A stretch of DNA of 64,000 nucleotides from Bacteroidota bacterium. GTDB lineage: Bacteria > Bacteroidota > Bacteroidia > B-17B0 > Aurantibacillaceae. The stretch is taken from the NCBI GenBank assembly GCA_020162035.1, contig JAIUNM010000001.1, positions 1-64,000 on the forward strand, read 5' to 3'. The translations under genes were made by a program, and so were the position numbers. The first letter of the stretch is position 1. Every line of letters begins with the position of its first letter. The notes below the pieces were generated by a model that saw nothing but the letters and a program-made list of their open reading frames with translations, ran no database searches and was not told the origin of the DNA. Of the stretch, positions 52,626 through 61,559 are shown piece by piece.

Positions 52626-53918
52626 ATGGAAACATTAAATAGAACAACAGCACCAGCTTTTCAAACATTAAATAAAATTGTTGTAAAACAGGTTGAAAAA
52701 AACAATTTAGATAATGGAATTAGTTTATATGCGCTAAACGCAGGTTCGCAAGAATTAATTAAACTAGAGTTTATTTTTAAAGCCGGCATGTATCAACAAC
52801 CACAACCTCTTGTGGCATCGTGTACAAATTCTTTATTAGAGTGTGGAACAAAGTCATTCTCAGCAAACGAAATTAGCGAAGGAATAGATTTTTTTGGATC
52901 GTTTATTGAATTACAAGTTGATCAAGATTTTGCAACTGTAGTTGTTTATTCGTTAAACAAATATTTAAATGAAACTTTAAAATTTATTGAAGAGGTTATA
53001 AAACACCCTACATTTATAAATGATGAATTAGATATTTTAATAAGTAATAAAAAACAAAAACACGCCATAAATTCACAAAAAGTTAGTGTACTTTCTCGAA
53101 GAAAATTTGCCGAATTAATTTTTGGGGAAGACCACCCTTATGGAATAGATGTAAAAAACGAACATTTTGATTTAATAAATGTTTCTATTATAAAAAACTA
53201 CTTTAAACAATTTTACAATTCAAATAACTGTACAATTATTGCCAGTGGCTTGTTACCAAATAATTTAATAGAAACATTAAATACATTTTTTGGTGGAAAT
53301 GATTGGGCAGCAAAAGACACTTTAAAATTTAAACCATTAATTAATTATACTACTACAACTCAAAAAAAACATTTAATAGAAAAGCCAGATGCCATACAAA
53401 ATTCTATTAGAATTGGAAGACCGTTATTTAATAAAACGCACCCTGATTATTTTCACTTTCAGGTATTAAATTCAATTTTAGGGGGTTATTTTGGGTCTAG
53501 ATTAATGGCTAATATTAGAGAGGATAAAGGTTACACTTATGGCATAGGAAGTGGCTTAATGAATCTAGTAAATGGTGGATATTTTTCAATTTCAACAGAT
53601 GTTGGTAGCGATGTTTGTGCCCCTGCTATTAAAGAAATTTATAAAGAAATTAAATTATTACAAACCAAATTAGTTGATAAAAACGAATTAGAAACTGTAA
53701 AAAATTACATATTAGGTCAGTTTTTACGCAGTATTGACGGCCCTTTTGCGCTTGCAGATAAATTTAAATCTATTTGGGAGTTTGATCTTAATTACGATTA
53801 TTACGACAATTATTTTAATGCTGTAAAAGATGTAAAAGCAAGCAGATTAAGGGATTTAGCAAATCAATATCTTCAAGAAAAAGATTTAATTGAATGTGTT
53901 GCAGGCAAAAAATATTAA
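52626..53918 (+). CDS. M16-like protein lacking the zinc motif
   Basis: A 430-residue M16-fold protein. Where an active enzyme has HxxEH, this one reads CTNSLLECGTKSF (about residues 62-74), so zinc is not bound there. The substrate-binding region is kept: ILGGYFGSRLMANIREDKGYTYGIGSG (split about 283-309), with the conserved Arg/Tyr. This matches the inactive partner of heterodimeric M16B peptidases, the likely active partner being encoded at 48,567. It has no signal peptide. It is the last gene of the run from 48,567. Confidence 0.9.
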   Translation: METLNRTTAPAFQTLNKIVVKQVEKNNLDNGISLYALNAGSQELIKLEFIFKAGMYQQPQPLVASCTNSLLECGTKSFSANEISEGIDFFGSFIELQVDQDFATVVVYSLNKYLNETLKFIEEVIKHPTFINDELDILISNKKQKHAINSQKVSVLSRRKFAELIFGEDHPYGIDVKNEHFDLINVSIIKNYFKQFYNSNNCTIIASGLLPNNLIETLNTFFGGNDWAAKDTLKFKPLINYTTTTQKKHLIEKPDAIQNSIRIGRPLFNKTHPDYFHFQVLNSILGGYFGSRLMANIREDKGYTYGIGSGLMNLVNGGYFSISTDVGSDVCAPAIKEIYKEIKLLQTKLVDKNELETVKNYILGQFLRSIDGPFALADKFKSIWEFDLNYDYYDNYFNAVKDVKASRLRDLANQYLQEKDLIECVAGKKY

Positions 53919-53992
53919 TACAAAAACATGATAAATGTCAGTATTTTAAGATTTTATAAATTGATAAATTTAGAAAACACAAACAAAAAATT

Positions 53993-54940
53993 ATGAACGA
54001 AACACAAGAAAAAATAGTTGAACGAATTAGCGAAAAATACAAAGCTATTGGGCAAGACCCCAACACGCATTTAGAAGGATTAGTATGGGCAAATCCAATT
54101 ACTTATTGGGATTATATATTACCTGATGCATTGTTATCATTACAAGTACAGCGAACAACACAACCTGATGAAATGGTATTTATTATGTATCATCAAATTA
54201 ACGAATTGTTGTTTAAAATGATTTTATGGGAAATAAATCAAGTTAGCAATGCTAAGGAAGTAAGTGCTGAATTTTTTACAGAAAAATTAACCCGTGTAAG
54301 TAGATATTTTGATATGCTTTCATCATCATTTACCATTATGGGAGATGGTATGCAAAAAGAACAATACATGAAATTTAGAAACACTTTAACACCAGCCAGT
54401 GGGTTTCAAAGTGCGCAGTACAGATTAATTGAATTTGCATCAACAGAATTAATTAATTTAATTGATTTTAGATTTAGAGCTACAATTGATAGAAATACAC
54501 CTTATGAACATGCATTTGAACATTTATATTGGCAAGCTGCAGGTAAAGACCATGCAACTGGTAAAAAAAATACTTTATTAGTAAATTTTGAAAAAAGATA
54601 CAAAGCCGAATTTTTACTTAAAATGGAAGGCTATAACACAACAAATCTTTACACCAAATTTAAACAATTACCTGCTGAAGTTAAATCTAATTTACAATTG
54701 CAAAATGCAATGAGGCATTATGACTATACAGTAAATGTAACATGGGTTATGGCACATTATCATGCAGCGGCAAAGTATTTAGGAAATGCCGAAGCCACAG
54801 GCGGTAGTGACTGGAGGAAATATATGTTACCAAAATACCAACGTCGTATTTTCTTTCCTAGTTTATGGACCAAAGATGAGCTAGATAATTGGGGCGAAAA
54901 CAACTTAGAAAGTTATGCCATATTAACAAAACCTATATAA
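53993..54940 (+). CDS. kynA: tryptophan 2,3-dioxygenase
   Basis: A 315-residue heme enzyme that opens the indole ring of L-tryptophan to N-formylkynurenine, the first step of the kynurenine pathway. Family features are MVFIMYHQINELLFKMILWE (about residues 62-81), the RVSRYFDMLSSSF segment, ASGFQSAQYRLIEF, and the C-terminal MRHYDYTVNVTWVMAHYHAA with the heme-binding His region and GGSDWRKYMLPKYQRRIFFP. No other kynurenine-pathway gene is nearby. A strong terminator follows. Confidence 0.96.
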   Translation: MNETQEKIVERISEKYKAIGQDPNTHLEGLVWANPITYWDYILPDALLSLQVQRTTQPDEMVFIMYHQINELLFKMILWEINQVSNAKEVSAEFFTEKLTRVSRYFDMLSSSFTIMGDGMQKEQYMKFRNTLTPASGFQSAQYRLIEFASTELINLIDFRFRATIDRNTPYEHAFEHLYWQAAGKDHATGKKNTLLVNFEKRYKAEFLLKMEGYNTTNLYTKFKQLPAEVKSNLQLQNAMRHYDYTVNVTWVMAHYHAAAKYLGNAEATGGSDWRKYMLPKYQRRIFFPSLWTKDELDNWGENNLESYAILTKPI

Positions 54941-54957
54941 TTTTTTAAAAAAATAAA

Positions 54958-54997
54958 AAAAACCCTGTTTATATTTATAAATATAAACAGGGTTTTT
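54958..54997. terminator. bidirectional intrinsic terminator
   Basis: A perfect 20-base inverted repeat with no unpaired loop bases in the DNA, containing ACCCTG/CAGGGT and bounded by A and T runs. It lies between two convergent genes: tryptophan 2,3-dioxygenase (ends 54,940) and the beta-solenoid gene (ends 55,013). Confidence 0.92.
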
Positions 54998-55012
54998 ATA
55001 TAGTGTACTTAA

Positions 55013-55615
55013 TTAACCACAATTAATAGTTGATGTATTTGTAATACTAACTTTTCTAATTTTATTTACTGTAATTGAACCTTTAACAATACCACCTCCG
55101 GTATCATCCCCAATTATTAATCTGTTTGCTTGTCCAACATTAATGTTACCTTTTACGTTACCTCCATTTTTAATTTTCAAAGCGCAACCACTTCCAACAT
55201 TTATATTGCCTTTTACATTGCCTCCATTTCTAACAACTAAACTTCCTTCTTGATTAACGTCAATATCTCCCTCTACTATGCCAGTACCTTGAACAATACA
55301 TTTTCCATTTCCAACATTAATGTTACCTTTTACGTTGCCACCATTTTTTATTTTCAAAGTTTCGCCAGTATTTACAGTAATTGGGCCATTAACAACAGTA
55401 GTAATTTCAGTTTCTGTTGGTGTGTATACATTAAGATTTGATGCTACCGGAATGCGAGAAGAGTAGTCAATATCATATGTGCAAAGATCTCCTAACTTTA
55501 GTCCAGTATTAGGAAAATTGGGGTCACTAAAATCATAAACTTGTTCTGTTTCATCTTCTAGTACAGTACCAGAAATGTTATCTGGATTAATTGATTGTAT
55601 TTTACCTAATGCCAT
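55013..55615 (-). CDS. cold-shock-like domain fused to a beta-solenoid of repeats
   Basis: A 200-residue cytoplasmic protein without a signal peptide. Residues 1-58 look like a cold-shock/OB fold: GKIQSINPDNISGTVLED, then QVYDF and KLGDLCTYDID, in the order seen in CSD proteins but without the RNA-binding aromatic motifs. Residues 75-195 form a beta-solenoid. An 11-residue unit, GGNVKGNINVG, occurs exactly three times (92-102, 131-141, 151-161), with looser copies IVEGDIDVN and IVKGSITVN between and after. The regular strand-turn pattern is reminiscent of bactofilins. Unlike bactofilins there is no hydrophobic membrane tail. The function is unknown. Confidence 0.72.
   Translation of the reverse strand: MALGKIQSINPDNISGTVLEDETEQVYDFSDPNFPNTGLKLGDLCTYDIDYSSRIPVASNLNVYTPTETEITTVVNGPITVNTGETLKIKNGGNVKGNINVGNGKCIVQGTGIVEGDIDVNQEGSLVVRNGGNVKGNINVGSGCALKIKNGGNVKGNINVGQANRLIIGDDTGGGIVKGSITVNKIRKVSITNTSTINCG
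55133..55342 (-). repeat. intragenic repeats coding GGNVKGNINVG units
   Basis: Three near-identical 33-base units at 55,310-55,342, 55,193-55,225 and 55,133-55,165 encode the solenoid repeat of the surrounding gene. Their similarity at the DNA level suggests recent internal duplication or conversion. Confidence 0.85.
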
Positions 55616-55685
55616 AAAAATAATTTAATTGGTTTATATTGTAACAATAATAGCTTTTTATTTTGAATTAAAAAAATGTATATTT

Positions 55686-57791
55686 ATGCAAATGAATTAT
55701 TTTAAGTTGTTATTTTTTATTGGATTTTTCATTTCTCTAAAAGCATCATTTGGACAAGTTGAAAAAAGTGTTTATGATTCAATACCATTAATTAAAAATG
55801 ATTCATTAAAAGTTAAATATATAATTGACAAAATAATTGAGCCACTAATAGATAATTCTAAATTTGAGAATGCTGCAATTGAAATAAATAATGCAAGAAA
55901 ATACATAAAAAATGAAAATGACTTTAGATTAAAAAATAAATTTGTTGCAATATTAATAAAACAAGAAAATTATGAAGAAGCTAAAGAAATAATATCACAA
56001 TATGAACAAGAGGCTATAAAATTAAAAAACAATATTCAACATGGTCAATGTTTAAGGCACAGAGCAGAAATTGAATTAAATTCAGGGAATTTAGATAAAA
56101 GTTCTATCTATTATTTTAAAGCATTAGACAAATTTATTTTATCAAAAAACAGCAGAAATATTGCTCTATCGTATTCAGATATTGGTGTTATTAGTTTTTA
56201 TAACGAAAATTATAACCAAGCAATTTATTATTGGAATAAAAGTATTTTACTTGATAAACTAAACAATAATAAAAAATCTATGGCAAATAATTTATCAAAC
56301 ATAAGCTTAGCTTATATAGAATTGAAAGATTATAAAAATGCTGAATCTTCTTTATTTAGCTCTATTAAATTATGCGATGAAATTAACGACAGACTTGTTA
56401 AAGCAAACGCATACACTAATTTAACAAAACTTGAATTTCAAAATAAAAATTACAAAAAAGCAATAGAATATAATAATAAAGCCGCTGAATATTTCGAGTC
56501 TGTTAAAAAATATAATTTACTTGCTAACGCTTACTCAAATGGTGCTGAATTAGCTAGAAATGTAAAAGATTATAAATTAGCATTAACCTTAATTGATAAG
56601 GCATTTAAAATTTTAGATTTAACAGATAATAAAAATAATTTTAATAATTTTAATTTAAATAAAGCAGCCATTTTATATGATTTAAAATCATATCAACAAG
56701 CATACGATGAGTTGTATTTATATAGTAGTATCAAAGATAGTATTGAAAGCGTAGAATCTCAAACTAACATAAATGAATTAGAAAAAAAATATCAATTAAA
56801 AGAACGTCAACGTGAGAATACAATATTAAGCGAGAAGATAAAAAGTCAAGAGCTATACACAAGTAAAATGCAAATAACTATTGGTTTAATTAGTTTAATT
56901 GTACTAATTTTAGGCATTACAGCATTTGTTTTTATTAAACAAAATAGAGCCAAAAGCATAATAAATCTTCAATTATCAGAAAAAAACAGCATTATTAATT
57001 TACAAAAAAGTATTGTTGAAGACCAGCACAGAGATATTAAAGACAGTATAAAATATGCTAAACGAATTCAAGAAGCTATTTTACCTCCATTAAATTTATG
57101 GCATAAAATTTTGCCAAGTTCATTTATCCTACATATACCAAAAGATGAGTTAAGTGGTGATTTTTATTGGATAGAAGAAAATGAAAATTACATATTTGTA
57201 GCAGCAGCTGATTGTACAGGACATGGTGTACCAGGTGCATTAATTTCAATAGTAAATTTTAATTTGTTAAACAAGGCAGTATTAGAAAAAAACATTGAAA
57301 ATCCATCTGAAATTTTAGATGCTGTTAATAATTGGTTAACCGAAAGCTTACACCAAACTTATGGCGAAAGTGCAGTAAAAGATGGTATGGATATAACTTT
57401 AATAGCCATTAATAAAAAAACAAATGAAGTACATTTTGCTGGCGCAAACAATCCAATATACAAAGTAACAAACGGAGTATTAACTCAAATAAAAGGTGAT
57501 AAATTTCCGGTTGGAGCTTTTATAGAAGATAAAATAAATAAATTTACTTTACATAAATTTACAGTAGAAAAAGGAGACAATATTTATCTTTTCTCTGATG
57601 GCTTTGCCGATCAATTTGGCGGCCCTAAAGGAAAAAAATATAAATATTATCAATTTCAACAAAAACTAATTTCTTTATCTAATAATCTTCCTCAAATTCA
57701 ACAAGAAAGTTTAAAAAAAGAGTTTCACGATTGGCAAGGATCACACGACCAAGTTGATGATGTATTGGTAATTGGAATTAAAATAGCTTAA
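55686..57791 (+). CDS. TPR / membrane / SpoIIE-type PP2C phosphatase
   Basis: A signalling protein of about 701 residues. It has a signal peptide or first membrane segment (LLFFIGFFISLKASFGQ), TPR repeats (about 40-370), a membrane helix (about 400-420, ITIGLISLIVLILGITAF), a coiled linker, and a cytoplasmic SpoIIE/RsbU-like Ser/Thr phosphatase domain (about 460-701). The metal-binding Asp motifs are intact: LSGDFYW, AADCTGHGVPGALIS, DGMDITLI, LFSDGFADQFGG and VDDVLVIG. It should sense something in the periplasm through the TPRs and dephosphorylate an anti-sigma-antagonist-like protein. The frame opens at a TTG at 55,629, but the ATG at 55,686 starts the signal peptide directly. It converges with the TPR-CHAT gene. 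Confidence 0.88.
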   Translation: MQMNYFKLLFFIGFFISLKASFGQVEKSVYDSIPLIKNDSLKVKYIIDKIIEPLIDNSKFENAAIEINNARKYIKNENDFRLKNKFVAILIKQENYEEAKEIISQYEQEAIKLKNNIQHGQCLRHRAEIELNSGNLDKSSIYYFKALDKFILSKNSRNIALSYSDIGVISFYNENYNQAIYYWNKSILLDKLNNNKKSMANNLSNISLAYIELKDYKNAESSLFSSIKLCDEINDRLVKANAYTNLTKLEFQNKNYKKAIEYNNKAAEYFESVKKYNLLANAYSNGAELARNVKDYKLALTLIDKAFKILDLTDNKNNFNNFNLNKAAILYDLKSYQQAYDELYLYSSIKDSIESVESQTNINELEKKYQLKERQRENTILSEKIKSQELYTSKMQITIGLISLIVLILGITAFVFIKQNRAKSIINLQLSEKNSIINLQKSIVEDQHRDIKDSIKYAKRIQEAILPPLNLWHKILPSSFILHIPKDELSGDFYWIEENENYIFVAAADCTGHGVPGALISIVNFNLLNKAVLEKNIENPSEILDAVNNWLTESLHQTYGESAVKDGMDITLIAINKKTNEVHFAGANNPIYKVTNGVLTQIKGDKFPVGAFIEDKINKFTLHKFTVEKGDNIYLFSDGFADQFGGPKGKKYKYYQFQQKLISLSNNLPQIQQESLKKEFHDWQGSHDQVDDVLVIGIKIA

Positions 57792-57802
57792 CTACAAATA
57801 AT

Positions 57803-60800
57803 TCAATTAAAAGTTTTAATTAAAATAAAAGCCGCCCAAAAATAAGGTTGGGGATATTTTAATTTAGTTTCATTTTTTGCAATATTAAAAGCTTGCTCAA
57901 TATTTTGATTTTTAGAAAAATTACTATAAAAATTAGACATAAAAAATTGCGTAGCATTATCATCAACAGGCCATAAACTTGTTATAATGTTTTTTGCTCC
58001 AGCAACAGCAAATGAACGTTGCAAGCCTGCAACACCCTCTGTTCCCATATTATCGCCTAAACCAGTTTGGCAAGCTGAAAGAACAACTAAATTTGTGTTG
58101 GTTAAATTTAAAAAACTGGCTTCATAAGCAGTTAAAATACCATCATTTTCAGAATTCGTATTTAAGCTATCACTTGTAGCAGGACCAACACCCGCCAATA
58201 ATAAACCTGAGCGTAAAAAACTATTTTCTTTTAATGCTTGCTTTTCAAAACCCAACATTAATTTATTTTCAGATTCAACATCTTTTAAATAATATCCATG
58301 TGTTGCAATATGCAATACGCTTGGCGAAACCATTTTTCTTAATTTTTCTTCGCTAGCAAATTCATTTGTATAAACTTCAACTTTCCAATTATTTAATTTT
58401 AATTCGTTTGAAATTTTTTCTACCTCTAATTTAGTACCAGGTAGTTTTTCTAAATTAGTTAAACCATATCTACTAGCAACTAATTGAGTATTGGTGTTGT
58501 TTTGCTCACTTTTTTTGAATTTAAAATTGTAATCGTAATCAGGGTATCCCAAAAGTTCTGCATTTTTAGTATTTGATGTTGTTAATTTTCCATTAGATAC
58601 TAAGCTAGTAAACCCTACTATATTAACAACTTCTATTTTATCTTGTAAATATTTATTAGATTGAGGGTTATACAAACTGGTTAAATTTATTTTTTGAAAA
58701 ATTCCATCTAACGAAACATAAATTTTTGAAATTCCGTTAAGTGAATTTTGAATTGGTTTATAAAATAAATTATAACTTACTGTATCTAATTTTAATTCGT
58801 CAACATTATTTGAATAAATGCTAAACCCTTTTTCATCCATATAATTACCATTTTTATAAATAATTAATTCTGGAGATTTCGAATTATTTTTCACAATTAA
58901 TGCGCCATACATTTTTTCAATAGTTGAATCATTTACCGATTTATATACTTTAAAAAATTCGATAGCCGCTTGTTTATTAGGCAAAGCTTGTTTTAATTGT
59001 TCAAATGTTATTAAACTATTAAACGATGAAATGTTTAGTTTTTGTTTTAAGGCATTTTCAATTTCATTAATTTTAAATAATAAGTCATTGTCATATCCAG
59101 TATTTTCTATTGATTTACTTCTATTTATTAATTTGTTTTTTTGTATTAACCATTCGTTATATAGTTTTTTTATTTCATCATTATTTGAATTAGAAACTAA
59201 CTTTTGTAACCGTGCAGCGTTTTTACCAATTAAAGATTTTAATAAAATTTGATTTTCTAATGCCTTATTTATATATACATCAATATTTTGATTAGGTTCT
59301 TTTAGTTTATAATTAATTAAAAAAGCATTGTAACTTTCAAATAATGGATTTATTTTATTTAAAAATTCGCCTTGGTTCCCTTCTGACATGGCTTCAAAAT
59401 AATTAGTTAATTGTTTTGAGTAATGATTTATAGAAATAAGGTATAACTCGCCTGCTTCTTTAAATTTATTTATATCAGAATAAACTTCTGCTAATAACAT
59501 AGCCGCATTTGCATACAAATCATGGTTTTTACCAAATGTTTTTTCAACAATAAACAATGCTTCTTTTAAATTTTGTTCGGCTTCATTATAATTATGTAAT
59601 TGCATGTTAACTAAAGCAAGTGAAGTTAAAAATGTTGGATACCTATAATGATTTTTACCAACAGTTTTTTCTACTATAGATAATGCTTCTGTTTTATATT
59701 GCTTAGCTAGTTTATAATTACCCAAATAAAAATAACAAGAAGCTAAATTATTTAAACAATTTCCATAGTATTGGTGGTTTTTGCCAATAGAAATTTCGTA
59801 ACAATTTTTTGCATTTAAAAAACGTTTTAAAGCCTCATCATAATAACCAGATTCGGTATAAACCAACCCTAAATTATTTAATAAATTAGCGTAACTTCTT
59901 GTATTTGTATCTAAATACTGTTTTCTAATTTGAAGTGCCTTTATTAAAATTTCCGACGATTCTCCGTATCTCCCTAGTTCTCTATAAAAATCGCCATAAT
60001 TGTTTAGGATTATACAATATTGGTCTGATTTAATTTTGCCTGTATTTTCATAAATTTTTAATGAGGTTTTAAAACAATCTTCAGCTTCTTTATTTAAACC
60101 TAACATTTTATAACACAAACCTAAATTATTATTTACTTGAGCTAATACTATAGTGTTATTGCATTTTAACTGATTATATACTTGTTTACATTTTTTTAAA
60201 TTAAAAATGGCTAAATCGTATTCTCCAATTTCTCTGTAAATATCTCCTAAGTTGCTGTAATTTTCAACATGACCACATGTGTCTTTTAACATTAATTGAT
60301 ATTCATTATTAATAAGTTGATTATTTATTTCTATCGCTTTTTGATACTCTCCTAACTGATGGTAAATGTTTGCTAAATAATTTAATAATAAAATATAATT
60401 ATTATTTTTTTCGCCATCTAATGTTTTAAAATAATATAAAAGACCTTCTACACCAGGTTTTGCATCTGCATATTTTTGTAAATGCATTAAAACTTGAATG
60501 TATTCAAAATAAATAATTGAATACTCTCTACTCGATGCACCAAGCATAACAGATAAATAATACATATTACTATAATAATATTTTTCTGCTTCTTTATAAT
60601 TACCAATTCGTTTGTAATAATCGCCAAACCTGTATGTAACTATATATTTTTGAGTTGTGTCTTTAGATTTTACTGCGTAAGCATACGAATATTTTAATCC
60701 TTGTAATGCATTTAATGTATCTTTATTATCTAATAATGCAAAAGCATAATAACTGTAAAATTTTATTGCTTCATCATTAAATTTATCGAATAATTTTTCA

Positions 60801-60949
60801 AATTTACTTTCAAATTTTTCATAATCTTTAATAGAAATATTTTCATTTGCATCTAATTTTTTAGAAAATGTACCCCACTCTGTTTCAAAAGATTGGGATT
60901 TTATAATGCCAAAAGAAAAAAATATAAAAAATAAAACTCTATACTTCAT
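57803..60949 (-). CDS. exported TPR-CHAT (caspase-like) protein
   Basis: A 1048-residue protein with a signal peptide (cleavage near IIKSQS), roughly a dozen TPR/Kinesin-light-chain-like repeats (about 60-520, with recurring NNLGLVYTESGYYDEAL-type units), a helical linker, and a C-terminal CHAT domain (about 750-1048). The caspase-type dyad is intact: His884 in HIATHGYYL and Cys960 in LSACQTGLG, followed by GVAGLQRSFAVAGAKNIITS. CHAT domains are cysteine proteases or scaffolds in the caspase superfamily; the target is unknown. The export signal places it outside the cytoplasm. It converges on the TPR-SpoIIE phosphatase gene with 11 bases between. Confidence 0.9.
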   Translation of the reverse strand: MKYRVLFFIFFSFGIIKSQSFETEWGTFSKKLDANENISIKDYEKFESKFEKLFDKFNDEAIKFYSYYAFALLDNKDTLNALQGLKYSYAYAVKSKDTTQKYIVTYRFGDYYKRIGNYKEAEKYYYSNMYYLSVMLGASSREYSIIYFEYIQVLMHLQKYADAKPGVEGLLYYFKTLDGEKNNNYILLLNYLANIYHQLGEYQKAIEINNQLINNEYQLMLKDTCGHVENYSNLGDIYREIGEYDLAIFNLKKCKQVYNQLKCNNTIVLAQVNNNLGLCYKMLGLNKEAEDCFKTSLKIYENTGKIKSDQYCIILNNYGDFYRELGRYGESSEILIKALQIRKQYLDTNTRSYANLLNNLGLVYTESGYYDEALKRFLNAKNCYEISIGKNHQYYGNCLNNLASCYFYLGNYKLAKQYKTEALSIVEKTVGKNHYRYPTFLTSLALVNMQLHNYNEAEQNLKEALFIVEKTFGKNHDLYANAAMLLAEVYSDINKFKEAGELYLISINHYSKQLTNYFEAMSEGNQGEFLNKINPLFESYNAFLINYKLKEPNQNIDVYINKALENQILLKSLIGKNAARLQKLVSNSNNDEIKKLYNEWLIQKNKLINRSKSIENTGYDNDLLFKINEIENALKQKLNISSFNSLITFEQLKQALPNKQAAIEFFKVYKSVNDSTIEKMYGALIVKNNSKSPELIIYKNGNYMDEKGFSIYSNNVDELKLDTVSYNLFYKPIQNSLNGISKIYVSLDGIFQKINLTSLYNPQSNKYLQDKIEVVNIVGFTSLVSNGKLTTSNTKNAELLGYPDYDYNFKFKKSEQNNTNTQLVASRYGLTNLEKLPGTKLEVEKISNELKLNNWKVEVYTNEFASEEKLRKMVSPSVLHIATHGYYLKDVESENKLMLGFEKQALKENSFLRSGLLLAGVGPATSDSLNTNSENDGILTAYEASFLNLTNTNLVVLSACQTGLGDNMGTEGVAGLQRSFAVAGAKNIITSLWPVDDNATQFFMSNFYSNFSKNQNIEQAFNIAKNETKLKYPQPYFWAAFILIKTFN

Positions 60950-60984
60950 TACTAATTAAAATTAAGAATTTTATTTAAACAATT

Positions 60985-61557
60985 TTAATTTTTAAGGGTG
61001 TTGTAAATTTCAATGACTTTATCTAAAACATCACTTGAATTATTATTTTCAATAACAAAATCTACCAATTTTATTTTTTCAGATTGGGATAATTGACTTT
61101 GCATTTTTTTCATCGCTAATTCTTCGCTTATCCCATCTCTCTTTACAATTCTTTGTAAGCGTTCGTTATCATTTGCAATTACTAAAATAGTTTTATCTAG
61201 TTCTTTATACAAACCAGTTTCAATTAAAAGTGCGCTTTCTTTTATAATAATTTTGTTTTTATTTTGTTTAACTAATTCAATAAACTTATTTTTTACAAAT
61301 GGGTGTATTATTTGATTAATGTTATTTAATAAATTTACATCATTAAATATTTTATTACTTATATACGCTTTGTTGGGTTTATTTTCTTCAAAAGAGTCTG
61401 GGCCTAATAAAGATACAACACGTAATTTAATTTCTTTATCAAAGTATGCTTCTTTAGCAACTTCATCGCTATTAAAAATAATACACCCCAAAGCTTTAAA
61501 TGCATTGGCTATTGTACTTTTTCCACTTCCTATATTACCTGTTAAACCAACTAACAT
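60985..61557 (-). CDS. coaE: dephospho-CoA kinase
   Basis: The last enzyme of coenzyme A synthesis, 190 residues. The P-loop GLTGNIGSGKST is at residues 4-15, followed by FKALGCIIFNSDEVAKE, NQIIHPFVKN and IIIKESALLIETGLYKELD, all family features. It is the last gene of the DUF1573-yajC-ybbR-coaE cluster and starts two bases after ybbR. The previous step may be done by the CoaD-like fusion at 49,808. Confidence 0.95.
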   Translation of the reverse strand: MLVGLTGNIGSGKSTIANAFKALGCIIFNSDEVAKEAYFDKEIKLRVVSLLGPDSFEENKPNKAYISNKIFNDVNLLNNINQIIHPFVKNKFIELVKQNKNKIIIKESALLIETGLYKELDKTILVIANDNERLQRIVKRDGISEELAMKKMQSQLSQSEKIKLVDFVIENNNSSDVLDKVIEIYNTLKN

Positions 61558-61559
61558 TT

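Noticed and set aside
55013..55615. repeats as a CRISPR array
   Set aside because: The repeat units are part of an open frame with in-frame, non-uniform spacing and encode a beta-solenoid. No cas gene is present.
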